Source of the DNA: an uncultured Barnesiella sp.
GTDB taxonomy: Bacteria; Bacteroidota; Bacteroidia; Bacteroidales; Barnesiellaceae
Assembly: GCA_944320995.1 (NCBI GenBank)
Contig: CALUJQ010000003.1
Location: forward strand, 62,001 to 126,000
Direction of reading: 5' to 3'
DNA: 64,000 bases
Shown: piece after piece, positions 27,540 to 35,627 of the stretch
Layout of the letters: every line of letters starts with the position of its first letter
How positions within the stretch are numbered: the stretch's first letter is position 1
Translations under genes and position numbers: made by a program
Notes under the pieces: generated by a model
The model's database searches: none
The model's input: only the letters and a program-made list of their open reading frames with translations
What the model was told of the DNA's origin: nothing

Positions 27540-30500
27540 ATGAGTATATATGAAGGTTCGGTAAAGAAACCTATTATGACGGCCTTATGCTTTGTCGCAG
27601 TGGCCATCATGGGTCTCTTTTCCCTTACAAAATTGCCCATTGACCTCTATCCCGATATAGAGACCAATATGATTATGGTGATGACGGCATATCCCGGAGC
27701 CAGTGCGGCCGATATAGAGAACAACGTGACGCGCCCTCTCGAAAATGCCCTTAACGCCGTGAGCGATTTGAAACATATTACCTCCGAGTCGAAAGAGAAC
27801 ATCTCGTTGATCACCCTCGAATTTGAATATGGAGAGGATATTGATGTTCTCACGAACGATGTGCGGGATAAACTCGACATGGTGAAATCGGAACTCCCCG
27901 ATGAGGCGGAGAATCCGATTATCTTCAAATTCAGCTCCGATATGATTCCCATTGTGATTCTTTCGGTGCAAGCCAACGAAAGTATGCCTGCTCTTTACAA
28001 AATCCTCGACGACAATGTAGCCAGTCCGTTGGCTCGTATCAGCGGGGTAGGTTCGGTCTCCATCAGCGGAGCCCCCGAACGTGAGATACAAGTCTATGTC
28101 GATCCAGTCAAACTTGAAGCCTACCACCTCACTATCGAGACTATCTCGTCGGTTATCGGAGCCGAGAACCGCAATATCCCGGGTGGTACGTTCGACGTCG
28201 GTTCCGACACCTATTCGCTACGTGTGCAGGGCGAATTTAGCGACGCTTCACAGATGAACGACATCGTAGTAGGCAACTATAATGGTAAGACCATCTATTT
28301 GCGCGATGTGGCCGTGGTACACGATTCGGTCGAGGAACGTGCGCAAGAGACTTATAACAACGGTGTACAGGGAGCGATGATTGTGATTCAAAAACAATCG
28401 GGAGCCAACTCGGTGGAGATTTCCAATGCCGTTAAGGCCGCTATGCCCCGGTTGCAGAAAAACCTGCCCAGCGACGTAAAACTGGGTGTGATTGTCGATA
28501 CCTCCGATAATATTCGCAATACGATCGACACCCTGTTCGAGACCGTTATCTTGGCCTTGATATTTGTATCGATAGTGGTGTTCCTTTTCTTGGGGCGGTG
28601 GAGAGCTACGATAATCATTATCATTACGATACCTATTTCGTTGGTCGCCTCGTTTATCTATTTGGCGGCTACGGGCAATTCGTTGAATATCATTTCTCTG
28701 TCTTCGCTCTCTATCGCCATCGGTATGGTGGTCGACGATGCCATTGTGGTACTTGAAAATGTGACGAATCATATCGAGCGGGGCAGTGAACCGCGACAGG
28801 CCGCCATTCACGGGACCAATGAGGTGGGTCTCTCGGTAGTAGCCTCGACGCTTACCCTTATTGCGGTGTTCTTCCCATTGACACTGGTAACCGGTATGAC
28901 GGGTGTGCTTTTCCAACAATTGGGTTGGATGGTAACCATTATTATGGTCATCTCGATTGTGTGCGCCTTGTCATTGACCCCGATGCTTTGTTCCCGCATG
29001 TTGAAGTTGCAGCCGAAGCAATCCAAGGTATTCAAGTTGTTGTATGTCCCTATCGAGAGAGGGTTGGATAAGTTTGACAACGCCTATGCCCGGTTGTTGC
29101 ATTGGGCGGTGGGACATCGCACGATTGTCATCGTATCGTGTCTTTCGTTTTTTGTACTCAGTTTGTTCTTGGTTCGGTTTGTAGGAACGGAGTTTATGCC
29201 TACGCAAGATAATGCACGTATCGGTGTAAATGTAGAGATGCCCATCGGAACCCGTACCGAAATTTCGCGCGAGATAGGAATGTGCCTTTATAAACAATGG
29301 ATGGAGCAATATCCCGAAATTGAAGTATGTAACTTCACGGCCGGTCAAGCCAGTACCGACAATACATTCGCGTCGATGACCGATAATGGTTCGCATATCC
29401 TCACCTTCAACATCAGTTTGTGCGACCCGGGTGATCGGAAACGCACCTTGTCCGAGATTTGCGACCTTATGCGTAAAGATTTGGCCGGTTATCCCGAGAT
29501 TAAAAAATCGCAAGTGAACTTGGGAGGCGGTATGTCGGCGATGGGTGGTGAGACCACGCTCGACTATGAAATATATGGTTATTCGTTTGAGGAGACCGAC
29601 AGCGTGGCTGCCCAACTCTCGGCCCTGCTTCGAGAGATTAAGGGTGTGAGCGAGGTACGTATAAGTCGGGGTGACTATCAACCCGAATATCAAGTCGATT
29701 TCGATCGTGAGAAATTGGCCCTTAACGGGCTGAACCTCTCTACGGCAGCCACCTATCTACGTAATCGCATCAATGGAGCCATCGCTTCCCAGTTCCGCGA
29801 GGAGGGTGAGGAGTATGACATCAAAGTGATGTATGCCCCTGAATACCGTACTTCGATAGAGGATATAGAGAATATCGTTATCTATAATGCACAAGGCAAA
29901 GGTGTGCGTGTGAAAGAGGTTGGAACCGTAGTAGAGCGTTTCGCACCTCCTACGATCGAACGTAAGGACCGGGAACGAATCAATACCGTATCGGCCATCC
30001 TTTCGGGTGTAGCCATGAGCGAAGTGGTAGCACAAGCTCAGAAGAAAATAGACCAGATGGTTATCCCGTCGGGCATCAACATCCAGTTGTCGGGTACATA
30101 CGAAGACCAACAAGATTCGTTTGGCGACCTCTTTTTGTTGATGTATCTGATCATAATACTCGTCTTTATCGTGATGGCGGCACAGTTCGAGTCGTTGACC
30201 TATCCGTTTATCATCATGTTCTCTCTGCCTTTTGCCTTCTCGGGTGTATTTTTGGCCCTTTGGATCTCGGGCAACACGCTCAATGTGATGTCGCTCATCG
30301 GAGCCATTATGTTAATTGGTATCGTGGTGAAGAACGGTATCGTGCTTATCGACTACATATCGTTGAACCGCGAGAGAGGCATGGGCATACGCGAAGCCGT
30401 TGTGAAAGGCGGTCACTCCCGTTTGCGTCCTGTGATCATGACTACACTCACCACTATTTTGGGTATGGTGCCTATGGCTATCGGTACGGGACAAGGTTCT

Positions 30501-30665
30501 GAAATGTGGCGTCCGATGGGTACGGCGGTAATCGGTGGTCTCACCGTTTCGACCATTCTTACCTTGATCCTTATCCCGGTACTCTATTGCGTATTTGCCT
30601 CGGTAGGAGTGAAGCGCAGACGTAAAAAACATCATGAGAGTTTAATGGTGAAAACCAATTCGTAA
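27540..30665 (+). CDS. RND efflux pump, inner-membrane subunit
   Basis: 1041 residues, twelve predicted TM segments. The proton-relay Asp399-Asp400 pair is in GMVVDDAIVVLEN and Lys931 in VVKNGIVL. It belongs to the HAE1/AcrB superfamily but is more distant from AcrB than the first pump in this window (shorter loops, LPIDLYPDIETNMIMV at the first periplasmic entry). It follows the adaptor by 48 nt. Substrate unknown; a lipid, bile or drug substrate is typical. Confidence 0.95.
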   Translation: MSIYEGSVKKPIMTALCFVAVAIMGLFSLTKLPIDLYPDIETNMIMVMTAYPGASAADIENNVTRPLENALNAVSDLKHITSESKENISLITLEFEYGEDIDVLTNDVRDKLDMVKSELPDEAENPIIFKFSSDMIPIVILSVQANESMPALYKILDDNVASPLARISGVGSVSISGAPEREIQVYVDPVKLEAYHLTIETISSVIGAENRNIPGGTFDVGSDTYSLRVQGEFSDASQMNDIVVGNYNGKTIYLRDVAVVHDSVEERAQETYNNGVQGAMIVIQKQSGANSVEISNAVKAAMPRLQKNLPSDVKLGVIVDTSDNIRNTIDTLFETVILALIFVSIVVFLFLGRWRATIIIIITIPISLVASFIYLAATGNSLNIISLSSLSIAIGMVVDDAIVVLENVTNHIERGSEPRQAAIHGTNEVGLSVVASTLTLIAVFFPLTLVTGMTGVLFQQLGWMVTIIMVISIVCALSLTPMLCSRMLKLQPKQSKVFKLLYVPIERGLDKFDNAYARLLHWAVGHRTIVIVSCLSFFVLSLFLVRFVGTEFMPTQDNARIGVNVEMPIGTRTEISREIGMCLYKQWMEQYPEIEVCNFTAGQASTDNTFASMTDNGSHILTFNISLCDPGDRKRTLSEICDLMRKDLAGYPEIKKSQVNLGGGMSAMGGETTLDYEIYGYSFEETDSVAAQLSALLREIKGVSEVRISRGDYQPEYQVDFDREKLALNGLNLSTAATYLRNRINGAIASQFREEGEEYDIKVMYAPEYRTSIEDIENIVIYNAQGKGVRVKEVGTVVERFAPPTIERKDRERINTVSAILSGVAMSEVVAQAQKKIDQMVIPSGINIQLSGTYEDQQDSFGDLFLLMYLIIILVFIVMAAQFESLTYPFIIMFSLPFAFSGVFLALWISGNTLNVMSLIGAIMLIGIVVKNGIVLIDYISLNRERGMGIREAVVKGGHSRLRPVIMTTLTTILGMVPMAIGTGQGSEMWRPMGTAVIGGLTVSTILTLILIPVLYCVFASVGVKRRRKKHHESLMVKTNS

Positions 30666-30682
30666 AATCCCAATCGTTTGGG

Positions 30683-30711
30683 CTTCCTCGCTTCGGAAAG
30701 AAGCGAGGAAG
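30683..30711. repeat. Intercistronic hairpin after the pump gene
   Basis: Perfect 11-bp stem CTTCCTCGCTT / AAGCGAGGAAG (30683-30693 / 30701-30711), 7-nt loop, no U-tract. It lies between the pump and the small PII-like gene and may mark RNA processing or partial termination. Confidence 0.6.
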
Positions 30712-30738
30712 TCGGACCTTAAAATTATAAACAGAAAT

Positions 30739-31032
30739 ATGAAATCGGTTCTTATCACATTTGATCAAGCGCACTATACCCGCATTATCGAATTGTTGGA
30801 CAAACTCTCTTGTCGGGGATTTTCCTATTTCGAGCAGATGCGCGGTCGCGGTTCCAAAACGGGTGAACCGCATTATGGCAGCCATGCATGGCCTTCGATG
30901 TGTTCGGCAATCATCACGGTTGTCGATGACAACAAGGTCGATGCGTTGCTCGACAGGTTACACCAAATGGACGAAACGACTCCTCAACTGGGGTTGAGAG
31001 CATTTGTCTGGACTATTGAAAAAGCTATTTAA
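30739..31032 (+). CDS. Small PII-like transporter-associated protein
   Basis: 97 residues, MKSVLITFDQAHYTRIIELLDKL at the start and a C-terminal FVWTIEKAI strand: a ferredoxin-like PII fold of the PG0541/DUF3240 kind commonly encoded next to RND pumps in Bacteroidetes. The central glycine-rich loop (RGRGSKTGEPHYGSH) is in the place of the PII T-loop and may bind a small ligand or metal. Its location at the end of the tetR-channel-adaptor-pump operon suggests it senses or tunes the pump. Function is not established. Confidence 0.75.
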   Translation: MKSVLITFDQAHYTRIIELLDKLSCRGFSYFEQMRGRGSKTGEPHYGSHAWPSMCSAIITVVDDNKVDALLDRLHQMDETTPQLGLRAFVWTIEKAI

Positions 31033-31070
31033 TCGAATTTCTCGAAATAAACGAAAACTTTATGGTGATT

Positions 31071-31112
31071 CCTGCCATCGCCGGGTTTATCTCTGGCGAT
31101 GGCAGGTCTTTT
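31071..31112 (+). terminator. Terminator of the second RND operon
   Basis: 12-bp perfect stem CCTGCCATCGCC / GGCGATGGCAGG (31071-31082 / 31095-31106) followed by TCTTTTA. Confidence 0.85.
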
Positions 31113-31116
31113 ATAG

Positions 31117-31365
31117 AAGATAGGATACGGCTCGGCATAGTCCGAATTTGAAAACTCTGTTTTATTTGTCTCTGCACTCGCCTTTCCGTATCTTTGGATA
31201 AGATAGGATACGGCTCAGCATAGTCCGAATTTGAAAACTCTGTTTTATTTGTCTCTGCACTCGCCTTTCCGTATCTTTGGATAAGATAGGATTCGGCTCG
31301 GCATAGTCCAAATTTGAAAACTCTGTTTTCATTTGTCTCTGCACTCGCCTTTCACTATCTTTGTA
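31117..31365 (+). repeat. Three tandem 83-bp repeats, each carrying a full promoter
   Basis: Units start at 31117, 31200 and 31283 and are nearly identical. Each holds TAGGATACGGCTC(G/A)GCATAG at the left and CTGCACTCGCCTTTC at the right, followed by the -7 box. Each unit contains TTTG-N20-TATCTTTG: 31165-31168 / 31189-31196, 31248-31251 / 31272-31279, 31332-31335 / 31356-31363. The third unit has one extra base and lies about 25 nt before the next gene. Confidence 0.95.
31332..31363 (+). promoter_or_regulatory. Proximal promoter of the PHP hydrolase gene
   Basis: TTTG, exactly 20 nt, TATCTTTG: a perfect match to the Bacteroides promoter consensus. The start would be near 31370, leaving a leader of under 20 nt before the ATG at 31388. 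The two upstream repeat copies supply identical promoters. Confidence 0.85.
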
Positions 31366-31387
31366 ATGACATTAAACCTTGCCTGTT

Positions 31388-32119
31388 ATGAATATTCTTC
31401 TCGATGTACATACCCACACCATAGCGAGCGGACATGCGTTCAGTACTTTGCAGGAAATGGTGCAGGCCGCGGCCGATAAAGGGTTGCAGATTTTAGGCAT
31501 TACCGAACATACGAAGGGAATCCCGGGGAGTTGTTCGCATATCTATTTCAGGAATTTGCCTATCGTCCCCCGTGTAATGTATGGTGTAGAGTTGCTGTTG
31601 GGTGCCGAAATCAATATTGTCGATTACGAAGGCACGCTCGATTTGGAGGAAAAATATTTCCGTTTCCTCGACTTACGTATTGCCGGATTGCATTCGTTGT
31701 GTTATCAACCGGGTAACGTCGAGCAGAATACTTCGGCCGTATTGGGTGCGATACGCAATCAGCATATCGATATTATCAGTCACCCGGGCGACGGTACGGC
31801 CGATTTGCATTTCGAGCCGCTGGTGTTGGCGGCCAAAGAGAACGAGGTGTTGCTCGAGATTAACAATAGTTCGCTCAATCCTATTCGGCACAAAGAGAAA
31901 GCTCGGGACAATAATTTGGAGATATTACGATTGTGCAAGCGTTACGAGCAGCCTGTCATTTTGGGAAGCGACGCCCATATCTCGTTTTCCATAGCCGATT
32001 ATCATTGGCTTTATCCTTTGTTGGCCGAGACCGAATTCCCCGAGGCGCTTATCATGAACGACAAGCCCGAGGCTTTTAAAATCCGGCTGAAAAGAAGTCG
32101 CGAAATGATGGCGGGTTAG
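31388..32119 (+). CDS. PHP-domain metal-dependent phosphoesterase (YcdX-like)
   Basis: 243 residues. Full PHP metal-ligand set in order: DVHTHTIASGHAFS, GITEHTKG, YGVELLLGAEINIVD, AGLHSLCY, DIISHPGDGT, LEINNSS and LGSDAHIS. YcdX-type PHP proteins bind three metal ions and act as phosphatases or phosphoesterases; the natural substrate is uncertain. The ATG at 31388 gives the family N-terminus; an in-frame TTG at 31379 is rejected. Transcribed from the tandem promoter repeats. Its stop overlaps the end of the opposing fetB gene by four bases. Confidence 0.9.
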   Translation: MNILLDVHTHTIASGHAFSTLQEMVQAAADKGLQILGITEHTKGIPGSCSHIYFRNLPIVPRVMYGVELLLGAEINIVDYEGTLDLEEKYFRFLDLRIAGLHSLCYQPGNVEQNTSAVLGAIRNQHIDIISHPGDGTADLHFEPLVLAAKENEVLLEINNSSLNPIRHKEKARDNNLEILRLCKRYEQPVILGSDAHISFSIADYHWLYPLLAETEFPEALIMNDKPEAFKIRLKRSREMMAG

Positions 32120-32889
32120 AACCGTGTCATACCGTAGCGGTCGAAACTTTTTCGTCGCGAAATCCATAGGGTGAGGAGTACCGAAATGAGCGACGAGGCA
32201 AAAATCGTTATCATCAACATGATTTGATATTTGATGGCAACACTGGGGCTGCTTCCTCCCAATATCTGTCCCGTCATGGTTCCCGGCAGGGCGATGAGCC
32301 CCATGACAGCCATGGAGGCGATAGTGGGGTTGAACGATTTGACCAGAGCTTCTCGCATGAAGGGGCTGAGTGCTTCGCCGGGGGTTGCCCCGTTTCCCAA
32401 CAGATAGAGATATAGTTGCCGCTCTCGATGAAGTGACCCGTAAAACGAGTTGAGCGCGATAACGTTGGCCGATAGCATGTTGCCCAAAATCATTCCGCTG
32501 ATAGGGATAAAGTATCGGGCCGTGAATAACTTTTCGGGACGGACGACCACGCCTAAGAAATAGAGGTCTATGATGAGCAACGAGACCAGAAAGGCGATGG
32601 AGACAGCCGTGAAGAGGGATTTTAGTGGCAGCCGGGTACGTTTCAGTACCGTCGATGATGCGATGGCTATCATGAGCAATATCCACAACAGGTTTACCCA
32701 CACATTGTCCCATAAGAACAAATATTCGAGGTAAAAGCCGATAAGAAACAGCTGTACGGTCATGCGCAACGCAGCCCAAAGGGTATCTTTCACCAATCCG
32801 GTGCGATACCGGTAGAGAAAGTAGGCCGGGATTATCAGCAGCAGGAATCCCAATGCCATGTGACCATATCCGATGTCGATAGTCTCCAT
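32116..32889 (-). CDS. fetB: ABC transporter permease, FetB type
   Basis: 257 residues, about seven hydrophobic segments, and the family stretch PISGMILGNMLSANVIALN, then LLGNGATPGEALSPFMREALVKSFNPTIASMAVMGLIALPGTMTGQILGG in family order. FetB with FetA is reported to export iron in E. coli and protect from oxidative stress. It starts 2 nt after the fetA stop. The substrate here is assigned by family only. Confidence 0.85.
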   Translation of the reverse strand: METIDIGYGHMALGFLLLIIPAYFLYRYRTGLVKDTLWAALRMTVQLFLIGFYLEYLFLWDNVWVNLLWILLMIAIASSTVLKRTRLPLKSLFTAVSIAFLVSLLIIDLYFLGVVVRPEKLFTARYFIPISGMILGNMLSANVIALNSFYGSLHRERQLYLYLLGNGATPGEALSPFMREALVKSFNPTIASMAVMGLIALPGTMTGQILGGSSPSVAIKYQIMLMITIFASSLISVLLTLWISRRKSFDRYGMTRF

Positions 32890-32891
32890 AA

Positions 32892-33512
32892 TCAATCTCC
32901 GATATATATTTTCCGGTCGAACGACTCGATAAAGCGCGCGTCGTGCGAAACCATTACGACGGTTGTTCCTTGCATGGCTTGAATGTAATTGACAACAAGC
33001 GAAATGGCATGAGGGTCGAGGGCCGAGGTGGGCTCGTCGAGCAGCACGATTTTTTTCCTGAGCAGGGCGGCGATCATCAACATGATGCGTTGCCGTTGGC
33101 CTCCCGATATTTCGATGGTTCGTTTTTCATACAGCTCTTCATCGAGCCCGAGCCGGGTAAAGTGGCTCATGATGGTCGCGACCGAAGGTTTCGCCGATTG
33201 GTTGGCACGCAGGTCGAACGGAGCTTCAATCAAAGCTTCGACCGTGTCGAACGGGAGGGTAAATTCTTGCGGCAGCCAAGCTATTTCCTTTCGGACTTGT
33301 TGTACGGTTGTCGGGTCGAGCCTTTTCCCATCGATGCGTATCGTCCCCTCGTCGGGCCGGACAAACCCTGCTATGGAAGCGAGAAGGGTGCTTTTCCCGT
33401 GCCCCGACGGGCCGTAAAGCACCACTTTCTCGCCCTCTTCGATGCAACACGAGAAGTGTTGCATCAAGGGCTTGTTGTCATAAATAAAGGTTATGTTTTC
33501 AAATTCGATCAT
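32892..33512 (-). CDS. fetA: ABC transporter ATP-binding protein, FetA type
   Basis: 206 residues: Walker A GPSGHGKST (34-42), signature ISGGQRQRIML, Walker B VLLDEPTSALD and switch histidine in VMVSHD. It is a compact, single ABC domain paired with the FetB permease next to it. The ATG at 33512 overlaps the stop of the upstream peptidase gene (ATGA), so these are translationally coupled. A longer frame upstream exists but would lie inside that gene. Confidence 0.87.
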   Translation of the reverse strand: MIEFENITFIYDNKPLMQHFSCCIEEGEKVVLYGPSGHGKSTLLASIAGFVRPDEGTIRIDGKRLDPTTVQQVRKEIAWLPQEFTLPFDTVEALIEAPFDLRANQSAKPSVATIMSHFTRLGLDEELYEKRTIEISGGQRQRIMLMIAALLRKKIVLLDEPTSALDPHAISLVVNYIQAMQGTTVVMVSHDARFIESFDRKIYIGD

Positions 33513-35617
33513 TTCGCAATGTCGGTAGTTTCGGCTTGCGGTTTCAGCCAGCGGTCGAGCCAGCGGAAGAAAATCCGTTGCCACAGTACGCCGTTTTGCG
33601 GTTTCAATATCCAGTGATTTTCGTCGGGGAAGATAACCATCTCGGCCGGTACGCCGCGCAGTTTGGCCGCGTTGAATGCCGACATGCCTTGTGAAGCTAG
33701 GATACGGTAGTCATATTCGCCGTGAGTAATGAGGATAGGGGTGTCCCATTGATCCACGAATTTGTGGGGCGAAGTGGCGAATGTGCGTTGTGCCGTGGCG
33801 TTCTTTTTGTCCCAAGGGGCACCACCCATATCCCAGTTGGCAAACCACATCTCTTCGGTTTCGACATACTGTTGTTCGAGGTTGTAGATACCGGCATGAG
33901 CGATAAAGGCTTTGAATCGTTTTTGGTGATGGCCGGCCAGCCAGTAAACCGAAAAACCTCCGTAACTGGCACCTACGGCCCCTATGTGGTCGGCATCGAT
34001 AAAGGGTTCTTTTTTCATTTCGTCGGTGGCGCTGAAATAGTCTTTCATGTTTTGACCGCCGTAGTCGCCGCTTATTTGTTCGAGCCATTCTTGACCGAAT
34101 CCGTAGAGCCCGCGACGGTTAGGCGCAATGACTATGTAGCCGTTGGCCGCCATCAGTTGCAGGTTCCAGCGGTAGGACCAGAATTGGCTTACAGGTTGTT
34201 GAGGGCCACCTTGGCAATAGAGGATGGCGGGATATTTTTTCGAGGGGTCGAAGTGGGGCGGATAGACAATCCAAGTAAGCATCTTTTTGTTGTCGGTCGT
34301 CTTGATCCAACGCTCTTCCACTTTGCCCATAGTCAATTGGTCGAGAATATCTTTGTTTTCAAACGAAATCTCGTTCACCTCTTTGGTTTGGGGGTTGATG
34401 TTGTAGATTTCGTCGGGTTTCGACAGGGAGTGGCGCATGGCAATCAAGCACGATTCACTTACCGGGGCCAGCGAAGCATAGTCGTAATAACCGGTGGTAA
34501 TCTGTTCGATGCTCTTGTCGAGGCCTACGCGGAAGATGTGGATTTCGCCTTGGTAGGTCGAACGGATATAGAGCGATTGTCCGTCTGGAGCCCAAGCCAG
34601 TTCGTCGGTGCTGTAATCGAAATCGGCCGTTAAATCCTGTTTCTCGCCGGACTCCATGTTCATGACGAAGAGACGGTTTTTGTCCGATTCATATCCGTCG
34701 CGCTCCATGCTGCCCCAAGCCAGATATTTGCCGTCAGGCGAGAAGGCCGGCGTGGTGTCGTAACCCATCATGCCTTCGGTGAGGTTCTTGGTTTCTCCCG
34801 AGACGAGGTCGTAGAGATAGATGTCTGAGTTGGTCGAAATGGAGTATTCCAGTCCCGTTTTCTTGCGGCTGGTATAAGCTACCGCTTTGCTGTCGGGAGT
34901 CCAAGCAAACGATTCTATGCCGCCGAACGGTTTCATGGGCGACTCGTAGGGTTCGCCCTCCATGATGTCAACAATATCGGAAAGTTCTTTGCCGTCGAAC
35001 GAAGCGATATAGGGGTGGGGAATCTCTTCGACCCACTCGTCCCAATGCTTGTACATGAGGTCGTCGATGACACGGCCGGTCGCCTTGTCGAGGTCGGGAT
35101 AGATGTCCGATGCCTTTTGGCTGTATTTCACATTGCCGATAAAGAGGATATGTTTTTCATCGGGAGAGAAGAGGAAACCGTGTACCCCTTTTTCGTGGTG
35201 GCTTATCTGCCGGGCATTGCTTCCGTCGGCATTCATGATCCACAGTTGGGAATCGCCGCTTTTCCCCGAGAGGTAGGCAATCTGTTTGCCGCCGTCGATC
35301 CACACGGCGTTACCCTCCGACTCGGGTGTGCAGGTAATCTGTTTTTTGTTCTGTCCGTCGATGTCCATGACGAAGAGTTCGCGGTTGCTCTTGTTTTGTT
35401 CGAGGTTTTCGTAGGATACGCCATACAAGACTTTGCTCTTGTCGGGCGAAACTACCGGGTCGCTCACTCGGCCGAAGGCCATAAGCACCTCGGTCGTCAT
35501 AATCCCGTTTTCTACTTTTACGGGTTGTTTGCCGATAATGTCGCCGGTTTTTCCGGTCGGCTGACAGGCCGTTACCAATAAAGCTCCTGCCATCATCATA
35601 CAATTTAATTTGTTCAT
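33509..35617 (-). CDS. S9-family dipeptidyl peptidase lipoprotein
   Basis: 702 residues. Lipoprotein signal (LLVTAC). A beta-propeller region with PD40-like repeats (FSPDEKHILF, WTPDSKAVAYTS, FSPDGKYLAWG, WAPDGQSLYI) is followed by an alpha/beta-hydrolase domain. The triad is visible: Ser551 in GASYGGF, Asp636 in GEYDYRI and His668 in DENHW. The arrangement resembles the DPP5 / acylaminoacyl-peptidase branch of prolyl oligopeptidases, which trim oligopeptides in the periplasm. Starts 10 nt after ygiQ ends. Confidence 0.92.
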   Translation of the reverse strand: MNKLNCMMMAGALLVTACQPTGKTGDIIGKQPVKVENGIMTTEVLMAFGRVSDPVVSPDKSKVLYGVSYENLEQNKSNRELFVMDIDGQNKKQITCTPESEGNAVWIDGGKQIAYLSGKSGDSQLWIMNADGSNARQISHHEKGVHGFLFSPDEKHILFIGNVKYSQKASDIYPDLDKATGRVIDDLMYKHWDEWVEEIPHPYIASFDGKELSDIVDIMEGEPYESPMKPFGGIESFAWTPDSKAVAYTSRKKTGLEYSISTNSDIYLYDLVSGETKNLTEGMMGYDTTPAFSPDGKYLAWGSMERDGYESDKNRLFVMNMESGEKQDLTADFDYSTDELAWAPDGQSLYIRSTYQGEIHIFRVGLDKSIEQITTGYYDYASLAPVSESCLIAMRHSLSKPDEIYNINPQTKEVNEISFENKDILDQLTMGKVEERWIKTTDNKKMLTWIVYPPHFDPSKKYPAILYCQGGPQQPVSQFWSYRWNLQLMAANGYIVIAPNRRGLYGFGQEWLEQISGDYGGQNMKDYFSATDEMKKEPFIDADHIGAVGASYGGFSVYWLAGHHQKRFKAFIAHAGIYNLEQQYVETEEMWFANWDMGGAPWDKKNATAQRTFATSPHKFVDQWDTPILITHGEYDYRILASQGMSAFNAAKLRGVPAEMVIFPDENHWILKPQNGVLWQRIFFRWLDRWLKPQAETTDIAK

Positions 35618-35627
35618 AAATAATGGT

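Noticed and set aside
31162..31344. 60-codon minus-strand frame within the tandem repeats
   Set aside because: Its sequence repeats because the DNA repeats; the region is explained by promoters on the other strand.
31117..31365. CRISPR array
   Set aside because: The repeats are 83 bp and directly adjacent without unique spacers, and no cas genes are present.
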